A stretch of 39,081 bases of DNA from Bacteroidales bacterium (GCA_028696715.1 JAQVGO010000014.1:1-39081); one strand, 5' to 3'. Counted from the stretch's first letter, positions 8,655 to 17,678 are shown. Notes: generated by a model from the letters alone, not told the origin. Made by a program: numbers and translations.

Positions 8655-10115
8655 TTATAAGCCAGCCAAAGCACCTGCATTTGAAGCCCATGTCCAACCT
8701 AAAACTGAAGTGTTAGCAGTTGATGATCCGCCGGCAACAACGCCAGTAGGAACAACATCACCGTCCACATAGTCAACCAAATTGGCAGCAGGAACATCAA
8801 GCATAATATTGTCGAAAACAACACCAACAGCATCAACACGGTTAATTTTTTGTCCTTCAACTATGGCCGTGAAGTAAATATTTCTGAGTGTAACAATCGA
8901 GTTTGCATCCACATTAATCAAATCAGACGAATAGCGGTCTAATTCAGGATCATTGGCAATTACAATTCCATTTTGAATGGTATGTCCGGCTTCATAGGAA
9001 CCTTCAGGGCCATCCAACTCAAAATTATGATCGCCGGGAGCGATGATCACAAAATTATCAAGAGTACCAGCCCACGACTGGTCGGTATCGATGGCGTCAT
9101 CACCGGTATTCCAAACCACAACGTTTGAAACGCTTACCGTGCCACCAAACCATTCGATTCCATCATCCTGATTGGCAACAATTTCAACATTTTCAATTAC
9201 AGTACCAGAACCAACACCACCAAGTGTTAAACCATTGATTTCATTTCCTGAGCCAATATTTGTACCACCATGACGGATAGAGATATACTTGATCACACCA
9301 GAGTTGTCGGCATCATTATCACCACCGTACAGACCATTAGGGTCAGAAGTAGGGATACCTTCGATTTGAACCTGACTCACATCGCCGCTTTCATTAGACG
9401 CTGAGATACGGGCATTGCCCAAAACGATCACGCCACCCCATAAGCCATTCAGATCTGAATCGAGGTTGGGACTGGCAATTTGTCCGGGAATAATTTCGTC
9501 AGCTACCGAGGTAAAGATAATTGGTGCATCGGCAGTACCTTCTGCCATCAGTTTGGCGCCACGAGCTACCAAAAGTGCAGTAGCATTTGGGCCTGTTCCG
9601 GCTTCTCCTTTAACGATTACGCCAGGTTGAATAGTGAGTGTAGCACCGGCTTCAACTGCGATACGGGTTTCGAGGATATAAATTTTTCCTGATTCCCAGC
9701 TTGTGTTTTCGGTAATATTGCTGTTGACACGGAAAACTGTTTGCTCGGCAACAACATTTACAACTGCTGTTGCATCGTCAGAACGATTGCTTTTATCGGC
9801 AATGCTTAAGGTAACCGAACCTGCACCAGCGGTGTTTCCGGCTGTGAAGCTAACAACTATTGTTCCTGAAGTAGCACCTTCAGTACCGTCAGTTTTTATT
9901 ACTGCACTGCCATTGGTGGCTGCAACAGTGGAAGAGGCAAAGCCATCCTCAGCATTATAAGTAAATGATAAGTCAACAGTGGTTCCAATCAATGCTTCAC
10001 TTGCATCAGGAGCATTAACTTTTGGAGCCTGTTTCACATCAGAATCATCATCTTTTTTACAGGATGAAACGATTGCCATCGAAGCAATCAATACATACAT
10101 CAGGAGTTTTTTCAT
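8655..10115 (-). CDS. Surface lipoprotein with right-handed beta-helix-like repeats
   Basis: The product has 486 residues. The signal peptide ends in VSSC with lipidated Cys19, followed by KKDDDSD, an acidic run of the kind found in surface-exported Bacteroidota lipoproteins. Residues about 35-120 form an Ig-like domain. From about residue 125 onward, repeated turns suggest a parallel beta-helix (ITENTSWESGKIYILE; IQPGVIVKGEAG; GLWGGVIVLGNA; VIENVEIVANQDDGIEWFGGTVSVSNVVVWNTGDDAID). The tail is VLGWTWASNAGALAGL. It is the first gene of the pair with the TonB receptor. Proteins of this look are sometimes labelled multidrug transporter in databases, which the sequence does not support because there are no membrane helices after the signal. 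Confidence 0.75.
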   Translation of the reverse strand: MKKLLMYVLIASMAIVSSCKKDDDSDVKQAPKVNAPDASEALIGTTVDLSFTYNAEDGFASSTVAATNGSAVIKTDGTEGATSGTIVVSFTAGNTAGAGSVTLSIADKSNRSDDATAVVNVVAEQTVFRVNSNITENTSWESGKIYILETRIAVEAGATLTIQPGVIVKGEAGTGPNATALLVARGAKLMAEGTADAPIIFTSVADEIIPGQIASPNLDSDLNGLWGGVIVLGNARISASNESGDVSQVQIEGIPTSDPNGLYGGDNDADNSGVIKYISIRHGGTNIGSGNEINGLTLGGVGSGTVIENVEIVANQDDGIEWFGGTVSVSNVVVWNTGDDAIDTDQSWAGTLDNFVIIAPGDHNFELDGPEGSYEAGHTIQNGIVIANDPELDRYSSDLINVDANSIVTLRNIYFTAIVEGQKINRVDAVGVVFDNIMLDVPAANLVDYVDGDVVPTGVVAGGSSTANTSVLGWTWASNAGALAGL

Positions 10116-10151
10116 TTTTTAAAGGTTTATTTAAGTGATAAAATTTTGCTG

Positions 10152-10173
10152 CAAAAGTGATCTATTCAGATCA
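10152..10173 (-). promoter_or_regulatory. Candidate -7 element overlapped by a palindrome (lipoprotein/receptor operon)
   Basis: On the minus strand CACTTTTG (10152-10159) differs by one base from TAnnTTTG. The palindrome TGATCT-ATTC-AGATCA (10158-10173) overlaps its upstream edge, an operator-like arrangement. No -33 TTG is found at the right distance. Confidence 0.4.
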
Positions 10174-10202
10174 TCCGGCTAATTAAGGAGGCTTTACATA
10201 AA

Positions 10203-10220
10203 TGTTAAGGTTTCATTAAG
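10203..10220. promoter_or_regulatory. 7-4-7 direct repeat in the divergent intergenic region
   Basis: TGTTAAG-GTTT-CATTAAG consists of two 7-mers agreeing at 5 of 7 bases with an 11-bp period. This is the spacing used by OmpR/PhoB-type regulators. It lies between the minus-strand lipoprotein/receptor operon and the plus-strand CotH gene. The regulator is not known. Confidence 0.35.
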
Positions 10221-10328
10221 TTGAAAAAACAGTAGCTTGACAAAGGACTATACCCCTTGTAAATGAACTTTTTGCAAGCCAATGAGACGGGTTTTCTTTT
10301 ATTGCTTATTTTTACAAAAAGTTAAACC

Positions 10329-12569
10329 ATGAAAGTTCTATTTCCTTTTCTGATAATTCTGTTTACATCTTATTATTCAGTATCTCAATCTGTTAATCCT
10401 GAAAAAGGCATTGTATATTGTGATACACTTGTGCCACGGATCGACATCACCATTCATCCCGATACCTTAAACTGGATCTATGAACATGTGCAGAGTGATA
10501 TTGAGTTTCGTGCTGCATTTGTTTTTAATGACGGAATTGTGCGCGATAGTATTAATCCCATTGGATTCAGATTGAGGGGAAACACCTCGCGAATTAGTCA
10601 AAAGAAATCCTTTAAAGTATCATTCAATACCTGGACAGATGGTGGCAATTACTATGGTATTGAAAAGCTGAACCTGAATGGAGAACATAACGATCCTTCG
10701 ATAATGCGTGCCAAATTGATGTGGGATTTATTGCGAAAATGGGGTATTCCTGCACCAAGGGCAAATCATGTGCAAGTTTATATTAACGGAAATTATTACG
10801 GGCTCTATATCAATGTGGAACATATTGACGAAGAATTTGTGGATTTACGTTTTGGGAACAAAGATGGCAATATGTATAAATGCCTTTATCCGGCCGATCT
10901 GGATTATCTGGGCAGCGATCCTGATTTATACAAACTCGAAGAAAATGGTCGTCGGGTGTACGAACTCAAACGCAACGAAGAGGCCGATGATTACAGCGAT
11001 TTGGCAAATTTTATCTCCAAATTGAATAATAGTGATGATGACACCTTTAACTGCGCAATTGATCAGGTTTTCAATACAACTGACTATCTAAAAGTGATTG
11101 CCGCTGATGTACTTTGCGGAAACTGGGATGGCTATATCTATAACAAAAACAACTATTACCTTTATCACAATGAATTTTCTGATCGCTTCGAATACCTGAT
11201 TTATGATGTAGATAATACTTTTGGGATAGATTGGTTCAACATCGACTGGACCAGCCGCAACCCTTATCAATGGGAAATGGACGGCAACGAAAAACGTCCG
11301 CTTTACACACGTATTATGGAAGATGATATTTTTCGAAGGCAATTTACATGGATTAGTCAACAACTTATAAATCAAATTGATCTGGATTCATTATTTCAAT
11401 CCTTGCAGGACAGGCAGGCTCTGATCACTCCTTTTGTCGTAAACGATCCCTATTATCCACTCGACTACGGATATTCCTTCGATGATTTTGAGCGCTCATT
11501 AACCGAAGTGATTGGTGCTCACGTAAAAAAAAGCATATTCGGATTCCTTACAAATCGATTCAACAATATGCAAAACCAGTTGGAAAACACTCAGGCAACT
11601 CCTTTGATCAATCATATCAGCCACAATCGGTTAGATGATAATCGCCTTTTTATTGGTGCCTGGGCTGATGCACAGTTTCCGTTTAATATTGATGCACAGC
11701 TAGTTATCGATGAAGATATCAGCGATAATGCTACGATGTTTGATGATGGATTACATGGAGATGGCGAGGCCGGAGACAAGTATTATGGTGCAATTCTGGA
11801 AAACATCTTTCCGGAAACCAGTATTCTTTATCAAATTGTAGCCGTTGACACAACCGACCAAATCACTGTTAAGCCCTGCGACTATATTTATGTAAGGCCA
11901 CTTGCGGGCGAACTGCCATTGCTGTATATCAATGAGTTTATGGCCGATAACGACAACTATATCGCAGATGAATATGGCAACTACAGCGACTGGGTGGAGC
12001 TTTATAACGGAGGCACTGAAGCCATCTTCCTGGCCGATTATTATCTTACCGATAAGCTGGATAATCCCGACAAATGGCAAATGCCGGAGATTTATCTGGA
12101 GCCGGGAGCCTTTATACTTTTCTGGGCCGATGACGAGGAAAATCTGGGCGAGAGACACACAAACTTCAAATTGAGTAAAGACGGCGAATCCATTGGCATA
12201 TTTAATGGCCTTGAAGAAGTGGTTGATGAAATCACCTTTACCGCTCAAACCACAGATGTGAGCTCTGGACGTGAAACAGATGGCGCATCGAACTGGATCT
12301 TTTTTGTGCAGGCAACGCCAGGCGAATCAAATAACCATAGTGTTTTAACTGATTTTGAATGGAAGTATGGCAATCTGGTTTATCCAAATCCGGTGGTTGG
12401 AAAAAAGATTTACTTTAAAATACGCGACAACTTCGAACTTTACAATCTGAACGGCAAACTCCTGCATAGCAGTGCACCAGTTGACTATTTAGATGTGAGT
12501 GCCTTGTCACAAGGTGTTTACCTGATTAGAACGCAAAATTTTGGCAGCCAACTTATTCAAATAAAGTAA
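10329..12569 (+). CDS. Secreted CotH-family kinase-like protein with lamin-tail and T9SS domains
   Basis: The product has 746 residues with a signal peptide (about residues 1-20, ending YSVSQ). The CotH domain spans about residues 30-420. Visible CotH hallmarks are RLRGNTSR followed by KKSFKVSF, KLNLNGEHNDPS, NWDGYIYNKNNYYLY and YDVDNTFG; the two Asp of the last motif are probable metal ligands. CotH proteins are atypical kinases that phosphorylate secreted proteins. Residues about 528-670 form a lamin-tail domain (LYINEFMADN...YSDWVELYNGG). A type A T9SS sorting domain starts at YPNP near residue 684 and ends LIQIK. The protein is therefore predicted to be exported to the surface or medium. 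Its upstream region is shared with the divergent lipoprotein/receptor operon. Confidence 0.88.
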   Translation: MKVLFPFLIILFTSYYSVSQSVNPEKGIVYCDTLVPRIDITIHPDTLNWIYEHVQSDIEFRAAFVFNDGIVRDSINPIGFRLRGNTSRISQKKSFKVSFNTWTDGGNYYGIEKLNLNGEHNDPSIMRAKLMWDLLRKWGIPAPRANHVQVYINGNYYGLYINVEHIDEEFVDLRFGNKDGNMYKCLYPADLDYLGSDPDLYKLEENGRRVYELKRNEEADDYSDLANFISKLNNSDDDTFNCAIDQVFNTTDYLKVIAADVLCGNWDGYIYNKNNYYLYHNEFSDRFEYLIYDVDNTFGIDWFNIDWTSRNPYQWEMDGNEKRPLYTRIMEDDIFRRQFTWISQQLINQIDLDSLFQSLQDRQALITPFVVNDPYYPLDYGYSFDDFERSLTEVIGAHVKKSIFGFLTNRFNNMQNQLENTQATPLINHISHNRLDDNRLFIGAWADAQFPFNIDAQLVIDEDISDNATMFDDGLHGDGEAGDKYYGAILENIFPETSILYQIVAVDTTDQITVKPCDYIYVRPLAGELPLLYINEFMADNDNYIADEYGNYSDWVELYNGGTEAIFLADYYLTDKLDNPDKWQMPEIYLEPGAFILFWADDEENLGERHTNFKLSKDGESIGIFNGLEEVVDEITFTAQTTDVSSGRETDGASNWIFFVQATPGESNNHSVLTDFEWKYGNLVYPNPVVGKKIYFKIRDNFELYNLNGKLLHSSAPVDYLDVSALSQGVYLIRTQNFGSQLIQIK

Positions 12570-12570
12570 T

Positions 12571-12762
12571 CAAGCTTCAAACCATACTTTCGAAGCTGTT
12601 AGTGCCTCGTAAAAATCGGGTGCAAAAAAATCAGAAGAAATAAATTGGTGCAATACGATCACTTTTAAAAATCTAAGAAAAGAAATTCCTGATCCTCAAA
12701 AACAACTTTTGATCAACCGAATTTTAGGTTTGAATCAGCTTTTTTTAGAATACAAACGCTAA
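12571..12762 (+). pseudogene. Possible decayed gene remnant
   Basis: One frame reads like protein for 63 codons directly after the CotH stop, interrupted once by TAA at 12610-12612 and ending at TAA 12760-12762. The second part (50 codons) contains a charged, helix-like stretch (ITFKNLRKEIPDPQKQLL, then ILGLNQLFLEYKR). It has no ATG start and no recognised family. The frame could be open by chance in AT-rich DNA, so this is tentative. Confidence 0.25.
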
Positions 12763-12919
12763 TCCTTCAAATTGAAGGCAACGATTATTTTTACTGCCTA
12801 ATTTAATCAGAATTTTTTTTCAACTTTCAATACAAAACTTGCTTTTGATTCGTTCTATTTAATACTTGTAATGATAATCTTTACGCTCAAAAGCGATTGT
12901 TGAAAAGGAGAATCCAAAA

Positions 12920-13018
12920 ATGAAAAGAAATAACATGAAAAGACACATTACTGAAAGTGCCTTACCTATCGTGAAAGAGACTTTGATTATTGTAAACCTC
13001 ATAAAAACCCATCCTTAA
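12920..13018 (+). CDS. Possible 32-residue small protein or leader peptide
   Basis: The ATG at 12920 is preceded by AAAAGGAGAATCCAAAA, a strong Shine-Dalgarno sequence with about 9 nt spacing, which is unusual here because most genes in the window lack one. The product is basic at the N-terminus (MKRNNMKRHI) and hydrophobic near the C-terminus (TLIIVNLIK). It ends 43 nt before the signal-peptide ATG of the DUF3078 gene. It may be a real small protein, an upstream leader, or chance. The rest of the 12570-13037 gap shows only a 7-bp hairpin at 12764-12778. Confidence 0.35.
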   Translation: MKRNNMKRHITESALPIVKETLIIVNLIKTHP

Positions 13019-13061
13019 TTAAATTTTTCATTCCACAGTGAACAAAGAAAACCTGAACATC

Positions 13062-14024
13062 ATGCTCCGTTTTTTGCTACCCCTTTTGGCATTTTTACCC
13101 TTAATATTATTTTCTCAGCCCGATACCAATAAAACTTCACCACACGATACTGTTCGACACTGGACTTTAACTGGAAAGTATGATCTCACATTTAACCAGT
13201 TATCACTTACTAACTGGGCTTCGGGTGGCGAAAGTTCAGCTTCGGGAAAAGTTAACACTAACTCAAAAATCGTGTATAACAAGAACGATTTTCAGTTCGA
13301 ATCAGTCTCTAAACTGGCTTTTGGCATTGTTGGGTATGGCGGGAAACGCATCGAAAAAACAGAAGATCGCATCGACATTGCCACCTCTGCTACGATAAAC
13401 TCAAACAAAAACTGGGCTTTTTCTTCGGTGCTTTCACTTAAAACACAATTTGCAAACGGATATAAATACCCCAATGACAGCACACTCATTTCCACATTTT
13501 TTGCGCCCGGCGTTGTGAATGCCTCCATTGGCTATCGCTATAAAAAATCAAAAGTTTTCGAGCTTTTCCTAAGTCCGGCCTCCGGCAAATTCACTTTCGT
13601 ATTGAATCAGGAATTAGCCGATAAAGGGGCTTTTGGCGTTAGGCCGGCTATTCTCGACACTAACGGACTGGTGATTGTACCTGGCAAAAATCTCTTTGGT
13701 GAATTTGGTTTTAATGTGTTGGCCAATTTTGCAAAAGAAGTATCAAAGAATATTGAATTATCGTCAACCTTAAACCTTTACAACAACTACCTCGACGACA
13801 ACCTCAGCAACCGATGGAACATTGATGTGGATTGGGAAACAACGATAAATTTCACTATTAACAAAAGAGTACAAACCGTACTGTTCATGCAATTGAAATA
13901 CGATCACAACGTAAAACTCCCAATTTATGATATGGTCGATGGCGAGAAGGTGCAGGTAGGTGAAGGCCCCAGACTTCAATTTAAAGAATCTCTGGGAATT
14001 GGGATAACCTATAATCTGGGTTAA
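13062..14024 (+). CDS. DUF3078 family outer-membrane protein
   Basis: The product has 320 residues from the ATG at 13062. This start gives a compact signal peptide (MLRFLLPLLAFLPLILFSQ); the frame also offers a GTG at 13038 that would add eight residues before it. The body has the family pattern WTLTGKYDLTFNQLSLTNWASGGE near the start, then alternating beta strands with aromatic girdles (SVSKLAFGIVGYG, FQFESVS, WDVDWETT-like ends) and a closing LGIGITYNLG. This suggests a small outer-membrane beta-barrel. DUF3078 proteins are widespread in Bacteroidota and their role is unknown. It stands alone between the small ORF and the sugar operon. Confidence 0.85.
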   Translation: MLRFLLPLLAFLPLILFSQPDTNKTSPHDTVRHWTLTGKYDLTFNQLSLTNWASGGESSASGKVNTNSKIVYNKNDFQFESVSKLAFGIVGYGGKRIEKTEDRIDIATSATINSNKNWAFSSVLSLKTQFANGYKYPNDSTLISTFFAPGVVNASIGYRYKKSKVFELFLSPASGKFTFVLNQELADKGAFGVRPAILDTNGLVIVPGKNLFGEFGFNVLANFAKEVSKNIELSSTLNLYNNYLDDNLSNRWNIDVDWETTINFTINKRVQTVLFMQLKYDHNVKLPIYDMVDGEKVQVGEGPRLQFKESLGIGITYNLG

Positions 14025-14060
14025 CCCCAAAAATCCGCCATCGATTTGTCAATATAATCC

Positions 14061-14091
14061 TTGCATCACAGTGGAAATTCGCTTTACTTTG
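14061..14091 (+). promoter_or_regulatory. Promoter of the nucleotide-sugar operon
   Basis: TTG (14061-14063), 20 nt, then TTACTTTG (14084-14091), seven of eight matches to the Bacteroidota -7 consensus. The predicted transcript starts near 14098, about 29 nt before the ugd ATG. Confidence 0.6.
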
Positions 14092-14126
14092 CTCCAAAAT
14101 ATAATCCCTAACAAACAACTTATCTC

Positions 14127-15452
14127 ATGAAAATCTCCATCGTTGGAACCGGTTATGTAGGATTGGTTACCGGAACATGTTTTGCCGAAGTGGGCATTGA
14201 TGTACATTGCGTTGATATCGACAAGAAAAAAGTAGAAAACCTCAACAATGGCATTATCCCAATATACGAGCCCGGCCTCGAAGAAATGGTAGCCCGAAAT
14301 GTAGAAAAGAAACGTCTCTTCTTTACTACCGACCTGGCTTCAACCCTGCCCGGGTGTCAGGTAATCTTTAGTGCTGTTGGCACTCCTCCGGATGAAGATG
14401 GCAGTGCCGATCTCAAATATGTGATCGAAGTAGCCCGCGAAGTAGGCCGAAATATGCAGGATTATGTTCTGATCGTTACAAAAAGCACAGTTCCCGTTGG
14501 CACTGCCGAAAAAGTAAGAATTGCCGTTCAGGACGAACTTAATAAAAGAGGAGTAAACATTCCTTTTGATGTGGCTTCAAACCCTGAGTTCCTAAAGGAA
14601 GGTGCTGCTGTTGACGACTTTCTGAAACCTGATCGTATCGTTGTGGGTGTGGATTCAGACCGTGCAGAAGAACTCATGAAAAAGCTGTACAAACCTTTCA
14701 CCATGAACGGTCATCCGGTGATTTTTATGGATATCGTTTCTGCCGAAATGACTAAATATGCTGCTAATGCCATGCTGGCAACAAAAATCAGCTTTATGAA
14801 CGACATCGCCAACCTCTGCGAAATTGTTGGTGCTGATGTAAATATGGTTCGCAAAGGCATTGGATCTGATAGACGTATTGGAAAGTATTTTATTTATCCC
14901 GGAACAGGTTATGGTGGCTCCTGCTTCCCCAAAGACGTAAAAGCACTTATCAAAACAGCCAGAACCTATAACTATAATTTACGTGTGCTTCAGGCTGTTG
15001 AGGATGTAAATGATGACCAGAAATCAATTATGTTCAACAAACTCAACACCTATTACAGTCATGATTTAAAAGACAAGACGATAGCCGTTTGGGGTCTTTC
15101 GTTCAAACCCAATACTGACGATATGCGCGAGGCACCATCGCGTGTAATTATTGCCAAGCTGCTCGAAGCTGGTGCAAAAGTAAAAGCATACGATCCGGTA
15201 GCGATGGAAGAGGGAGAACGCATCTTTAATGATAAAATCGAATTTGCAAAAGATCAGTATGATGCTTTGATTGATGCCGATGCCCTGATAATCGTGACGG
15301 AATGGTCCGAATTTAAATTCCCTAACTTCAGGGTGATGAAAAAACTCCTTAAGAAAGCCGCTATTTTCGATGGACGTAACATTTACGATGCCAAAGAAAT
15401 GCAGGCCGAAGGCTTCGATTATTTTGGTATAGGGATAAAAACCTTTGTTTAA
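14127..15452 (+). CDS. ugd: UDP-glucose 6-dehydrogenase
   Basis: The product has 441 residues, normal for the family. It oxidises UDP-glucose to UDP-glucuronate with two NAD+. The N-terminal Rossmann motif is VGTGYVGLVTGTCFAE (residues 5-20). The catalytic Cys is C266 in GYGGSCFPKD, and the central-helix region EMTKYAANAMLATKISFMNDIAN and the C-terminal WGLSFKPNTDDMREAPS motif are intact. It is the first gene of an operon. The next gene, UDP-glucuronate decarboxylase, uses its product, which supports the assignment. Confidence 0.96.
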   Translation: MKISIVGTGYVGLVTGTCFAEVGIDVHCVDIDKKKVENLNNGIIPIYEPGLEEMVARNVEKKRLFFTTDLASTLPGCQVIFSAVGTPPDEDGSADLKYVIEVAREVGRNMQDYVLIVTKSTVPVGTAEKVRIAVQDELNKRGVNIPFDVASNPEFLKEGAAVDDFLKPDRIVVGVDSDRAEELMKKLYKPFTMNGHPVIFMDIVSAEMTKYAANAMLATKISFMNDIANLCEIVGADVNMVRKGIGSDRRIGKYFIYPGTGYGGSCFPKDVKALIKTARTYNYNLRVLQAVEDVNDDQKSIMFNKLNTYYSHDLKDKTIAVWGLSFKPNTDDMREAPSRVIIAKLLEAGAKVKAYDPVAMEEGERIFNDKIEFAKDQYDALIDADALIIVTEWSEFKFPNFRVMKKLLKKAAIFDGRNIYDAKEMQAEGFDYFGIGIKTFV

Positions 15453-15503
15453 TCCGCACACAATTCAACTATTTGATATTTACCCAAAATTAAAAATCCC
15501 CCC

Positions 15504-16439
15504 ATGAAGAGCATATTGGTAACTGGTGGTGCAGGCTTTCTTGGTTCTCATCTTTGCGAAAGACTGCTCAACGAAGGCAATGAGGTAATCTGTCTTGATA
15601 ATTATTTTACCGGACAAAAAAGTAATGTGGTTCATCTGATGGATCACCCTTATTTTGAGCTGGTGCGTCATGACGTAACTACACCTTTTTTTGTTGAAGT
15701 GGACGAAATTTATAACCTTGCGTGTCCGGCTTCACCCGTACACTACCAGTATAATCCCATCAAAACAGTAAAAACTTCGGTGATGGGTGCCATTAATATG
15801 CTTGGCCTGGCCAAACGTATCAAAGCTAAGGTATTGCAAGCCTCTACCTCAGAGGTTTATGGCGATCCGGAGCAGCATCCTCAAAAAGAAACCTATTGGG
15901 GACATGTTAATCCCATCGGGCCAAGAGCCTGCTATGACGAAGGTAAACGATGTGCCGAAACACTTTTCGTGAATTATCATCAGCAAAATAATGTGCGCAT
16001 CAAAATCGTTCGGATTTTTAACACTTACGGCCCACGTATGCATCCGCATGATGGTCGTGTTGTTTCGAACTTTATTGTGCAGGCATTGCAGGGTAAAGAC
16101 ATCACTATTTATGGCAACGGAATGCAAACCCGTAGTTTCCAATATGTTGATGATTTAGTGGAAGGCATGATTCGATTGATGGCCACACCGGACGATTTTA
16201 CGGGTCCGGTAAACATAGGCAATCCGGGTGAGTTTACTATGCTTGAGCTGGCTCAACTAATTATTCAAAAAACCAATAGCAAATCCAAAATAGTTCATTT
16301 CCCTTTGCCAGCCGACGACCCCATGCAAAGACGCCCGGACATCAGTCTGGCAAAAAAAGTGCTCGACTGGGAACCAAAAGTACCTCTGAATGAAGGTCTC
16401 GACAAAACCATCGCATTTTTTAAAACCATCGTAAAATGA
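15504..16439 (+). CDS. uxs: UDP-glucuronate decarboxylase (UDP-xylose synthase)
   Basis: The product has 311 residues and is an extended short-chain dehydrogenase/reductase. The nucleotide-binding motif [15 protein letters not shown] is at residues 8-22, with DNYFTG after the second strand. The catalytic pair is Y144 and K148 (YDEGK), with the STSEVYGDP motif before it. The YDEGKR active-site context and [18 protein letters not shown] stretch are typical of UXS and distinguish it from GalE and dTDP-glucose dehydratase. It converts UDP-glucuronate to UDP-xylose with bound NAD+. It follows ugd by 51 nt and overlaps the rmlD-like gene as ATGA. Confidence 0.92.
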   Translation: MKSILVTGGAGFLGSHLCERLLNEGNEVICLDNYFTGQKSNVVHLMDHPYFELVRHDVTTPFFVEVDEIYNLACPASPVHYQYNPIKTVKTSVMGAINMLGLAKRIKAKVLQASTSEVYGDPEQHPQKETYWGHVNPIGPRACYDEGKRCAETLFVNYHQQNNVRIKIVRIFNTYGPRMHPHDGRVVSNFIVQALQGKDITIYGNGMQTRSFQYVDDLVEGMIRLMATPDDFTGPVNIGNPGEFTMLELAQLIIQKTNSKSKIVHFPLPADDPMQRRPDISLAKKVLDWEPKVPLNEGLDKTIAFFKTIVK

Positions 16440-17308
16440 ACATTTTAATAACAGGCAGCAACGGCCAATTGGGAAAGGAATTTCAGAAAATTGCACAAAC
16501 TGATCGCAAACATGTTTGGTATTTTACCGATATGGACGAACTGGATATTACCAATCCTACCCAGCTAAAACACTATCTTAATGCCGAAAACATAGAGGTT
16601 TGCATCAATTGTGCTGCCTACACTGCGGTGGACAAAGCCGAAGATGATGCTGAAAAAGCCCAAATGCTCAACGCCCAGGCACCTGCTTTTCTGGCCGAAG
16701 CCTGTAAAAGTGCTAATACCCTTCTAATACACATTTCTACCGATTATGTTTTCAGCGGAAAACACTATAAACCTTATACAGAGGATCACCCTGTGGCACC
16801 AGCATCAACCTATGCCCAGGGCAAGGCCGACGGAGAAAGAAACATCATGTTGAGCGGAGCAAATTATATGATTATCCGTACTTCGTGGCTATACAGCAAA
16901 AACGGAAATAATTTCGTAAAAACCATGATCAGACTTGGAAAAGAAAAAGAGTCAATCAATGTGGTAGCCGATCAGATTGGATCACCAACGTATGCCTTTG
17001 ACCTGGCGGCAACTATTCTGTTGATGGTCGAAAACCAAGATGAAAATTCCGTTAATCAGATTTATCATTTTAGTAATGAAGGAGCCATCAGTTGGTACGA
17101 TTTCGCAATGGCAATCATGGAATTAGAAAAGCTTGATTGTAAGGTAAATCCCATCGAATCAAAAGATTATCCCGTAAAGACCGTTCGTCCTTTTTACAGT
17201 GTGATGAACAAAGCCAAGATCAAATCAACCTTTAATATTACTGTTCCTTACTGGCGCGACAGCTTGAAAAAATGTCTGGAGGAAATGAATGGACAAAAGC
17301 AGGATTAA
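16436..17308 (+). CDS. rmlD: dTDP-4-dehydrorhamnose reductase family protein (RmlD-like)
   Basis: The product has 290 residues. The [10 protein letters not shown] Rossmann motif is at residues 7-16. [22 protein letters not shown] and the catalytic YAQGK motif are all present, and a [14 protein letters not shown] segment follows. In the rhamnose pathway this enzyme makes dTDP-L-rhamnose in the last step. No rmlA, rmlB or rmlC is in the window, so rhamnose synthesis would depend on genes elsewhere, or the enzyme may reduce another 4-keto sugar. It overlaps uxs by 4 nt and the GxxExxY gene by 20 nt, so it belongs to the same operon. Confidence 0.9.
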   Translation: MNILITGSNGQLGKEFQKIAQTDRKHVWYFTDMDELDITNPTQLKHYLNAENIEVCINCAAYTAVDKAEDDAEKAQMLNAQAPAFLAEACKSANTLLIHISTDYVFSGKHYKPYTEDHPVAPASTYAQGKADGERNIMLSGANYMIIRTSWLYSKNGNNFVKTMIRLGKEKESINVVADQIGSPTYAFDLAATILLMVENQDENSVNQIYHFSNEGAISWYDFAMAIMELEKLDCKVNPIESKDYPVKTVRPFYSVMNKAKIKSTFNITVPYWRDSLKKCLEEMNGQKQD

Positions 17309-17678
17309 TCGCCTTGTTATGCAAGTTTATGAAGCAGCACGAGAAGTTCATGAGCAATGCGGAACAGGCATTTCTGTTGCGCTTTTTAAATCATGCCTGG
17401 CCCATGAAATGAGACTCAATGGGCTGCGATTCAGGCTAGATCAGGCTTTTCCTGTTGTTTACAAAAACGTTAAATTAGACCATGCGCTTACCGCTCATTT
17501 TTTTGTTGAGGACATACTTCCGCTTAACCTAATACAATCAGGAGAGGAGGCTGCTCAGGAAATGCTTAGTCTGCTGCGCATGAATGATTTACCTATTGGA
17601 TTAATCATCGAAATAAACAAAACACAACTTGTTGACGGTTTAATAAAAATTCAAAACCCTTTAAAACGAACATTATGA
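17289..17678 (+). CDS. GxxExxY family protein, degenerate
   Basis: The product has 129 residues. The overall pattern fits the GxxExxY family: an N-terminal helix with VYEAAREVHEQCGTG, a middle FRLDQAFPVVYKNVKLDHALTAHF-type region, and a C-terminal LGLIIEIN-like strand with RTL at the end. The signature that names the family is altered: where G-x-x-E-x-x-Y is expected, GISVALF is found. The usual VIVELKA-type nuclease-like strand is replaced by LPLNLIQ. The family often sits in polysaccharide loci and its function is not known. Overlaps at both ends (20 nt with rmlD, 4 nt ATGA with the mutase) show that it is kept in the operon despite the lost residues. Confidence 0.7.
   Translation: MDKSRINRLVMQVYEAAREVHEQCGTGISVALFKSCLAHEMRLNGLRFRLDQAFPVVYKNVKLDHALTAHFFVEDILPLNLIQSGEEAAQEMLSLLRMNDLPIGLIIEINKTQLVDGLIKIQNPLKRTL

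Noticed and set aside
12570-12602. Small hairpin after the CotH stop as a terminator
   Set aside because: The stem is only about 6 bp (AGCTTC/GAAGCT) with a long loop and no T run.
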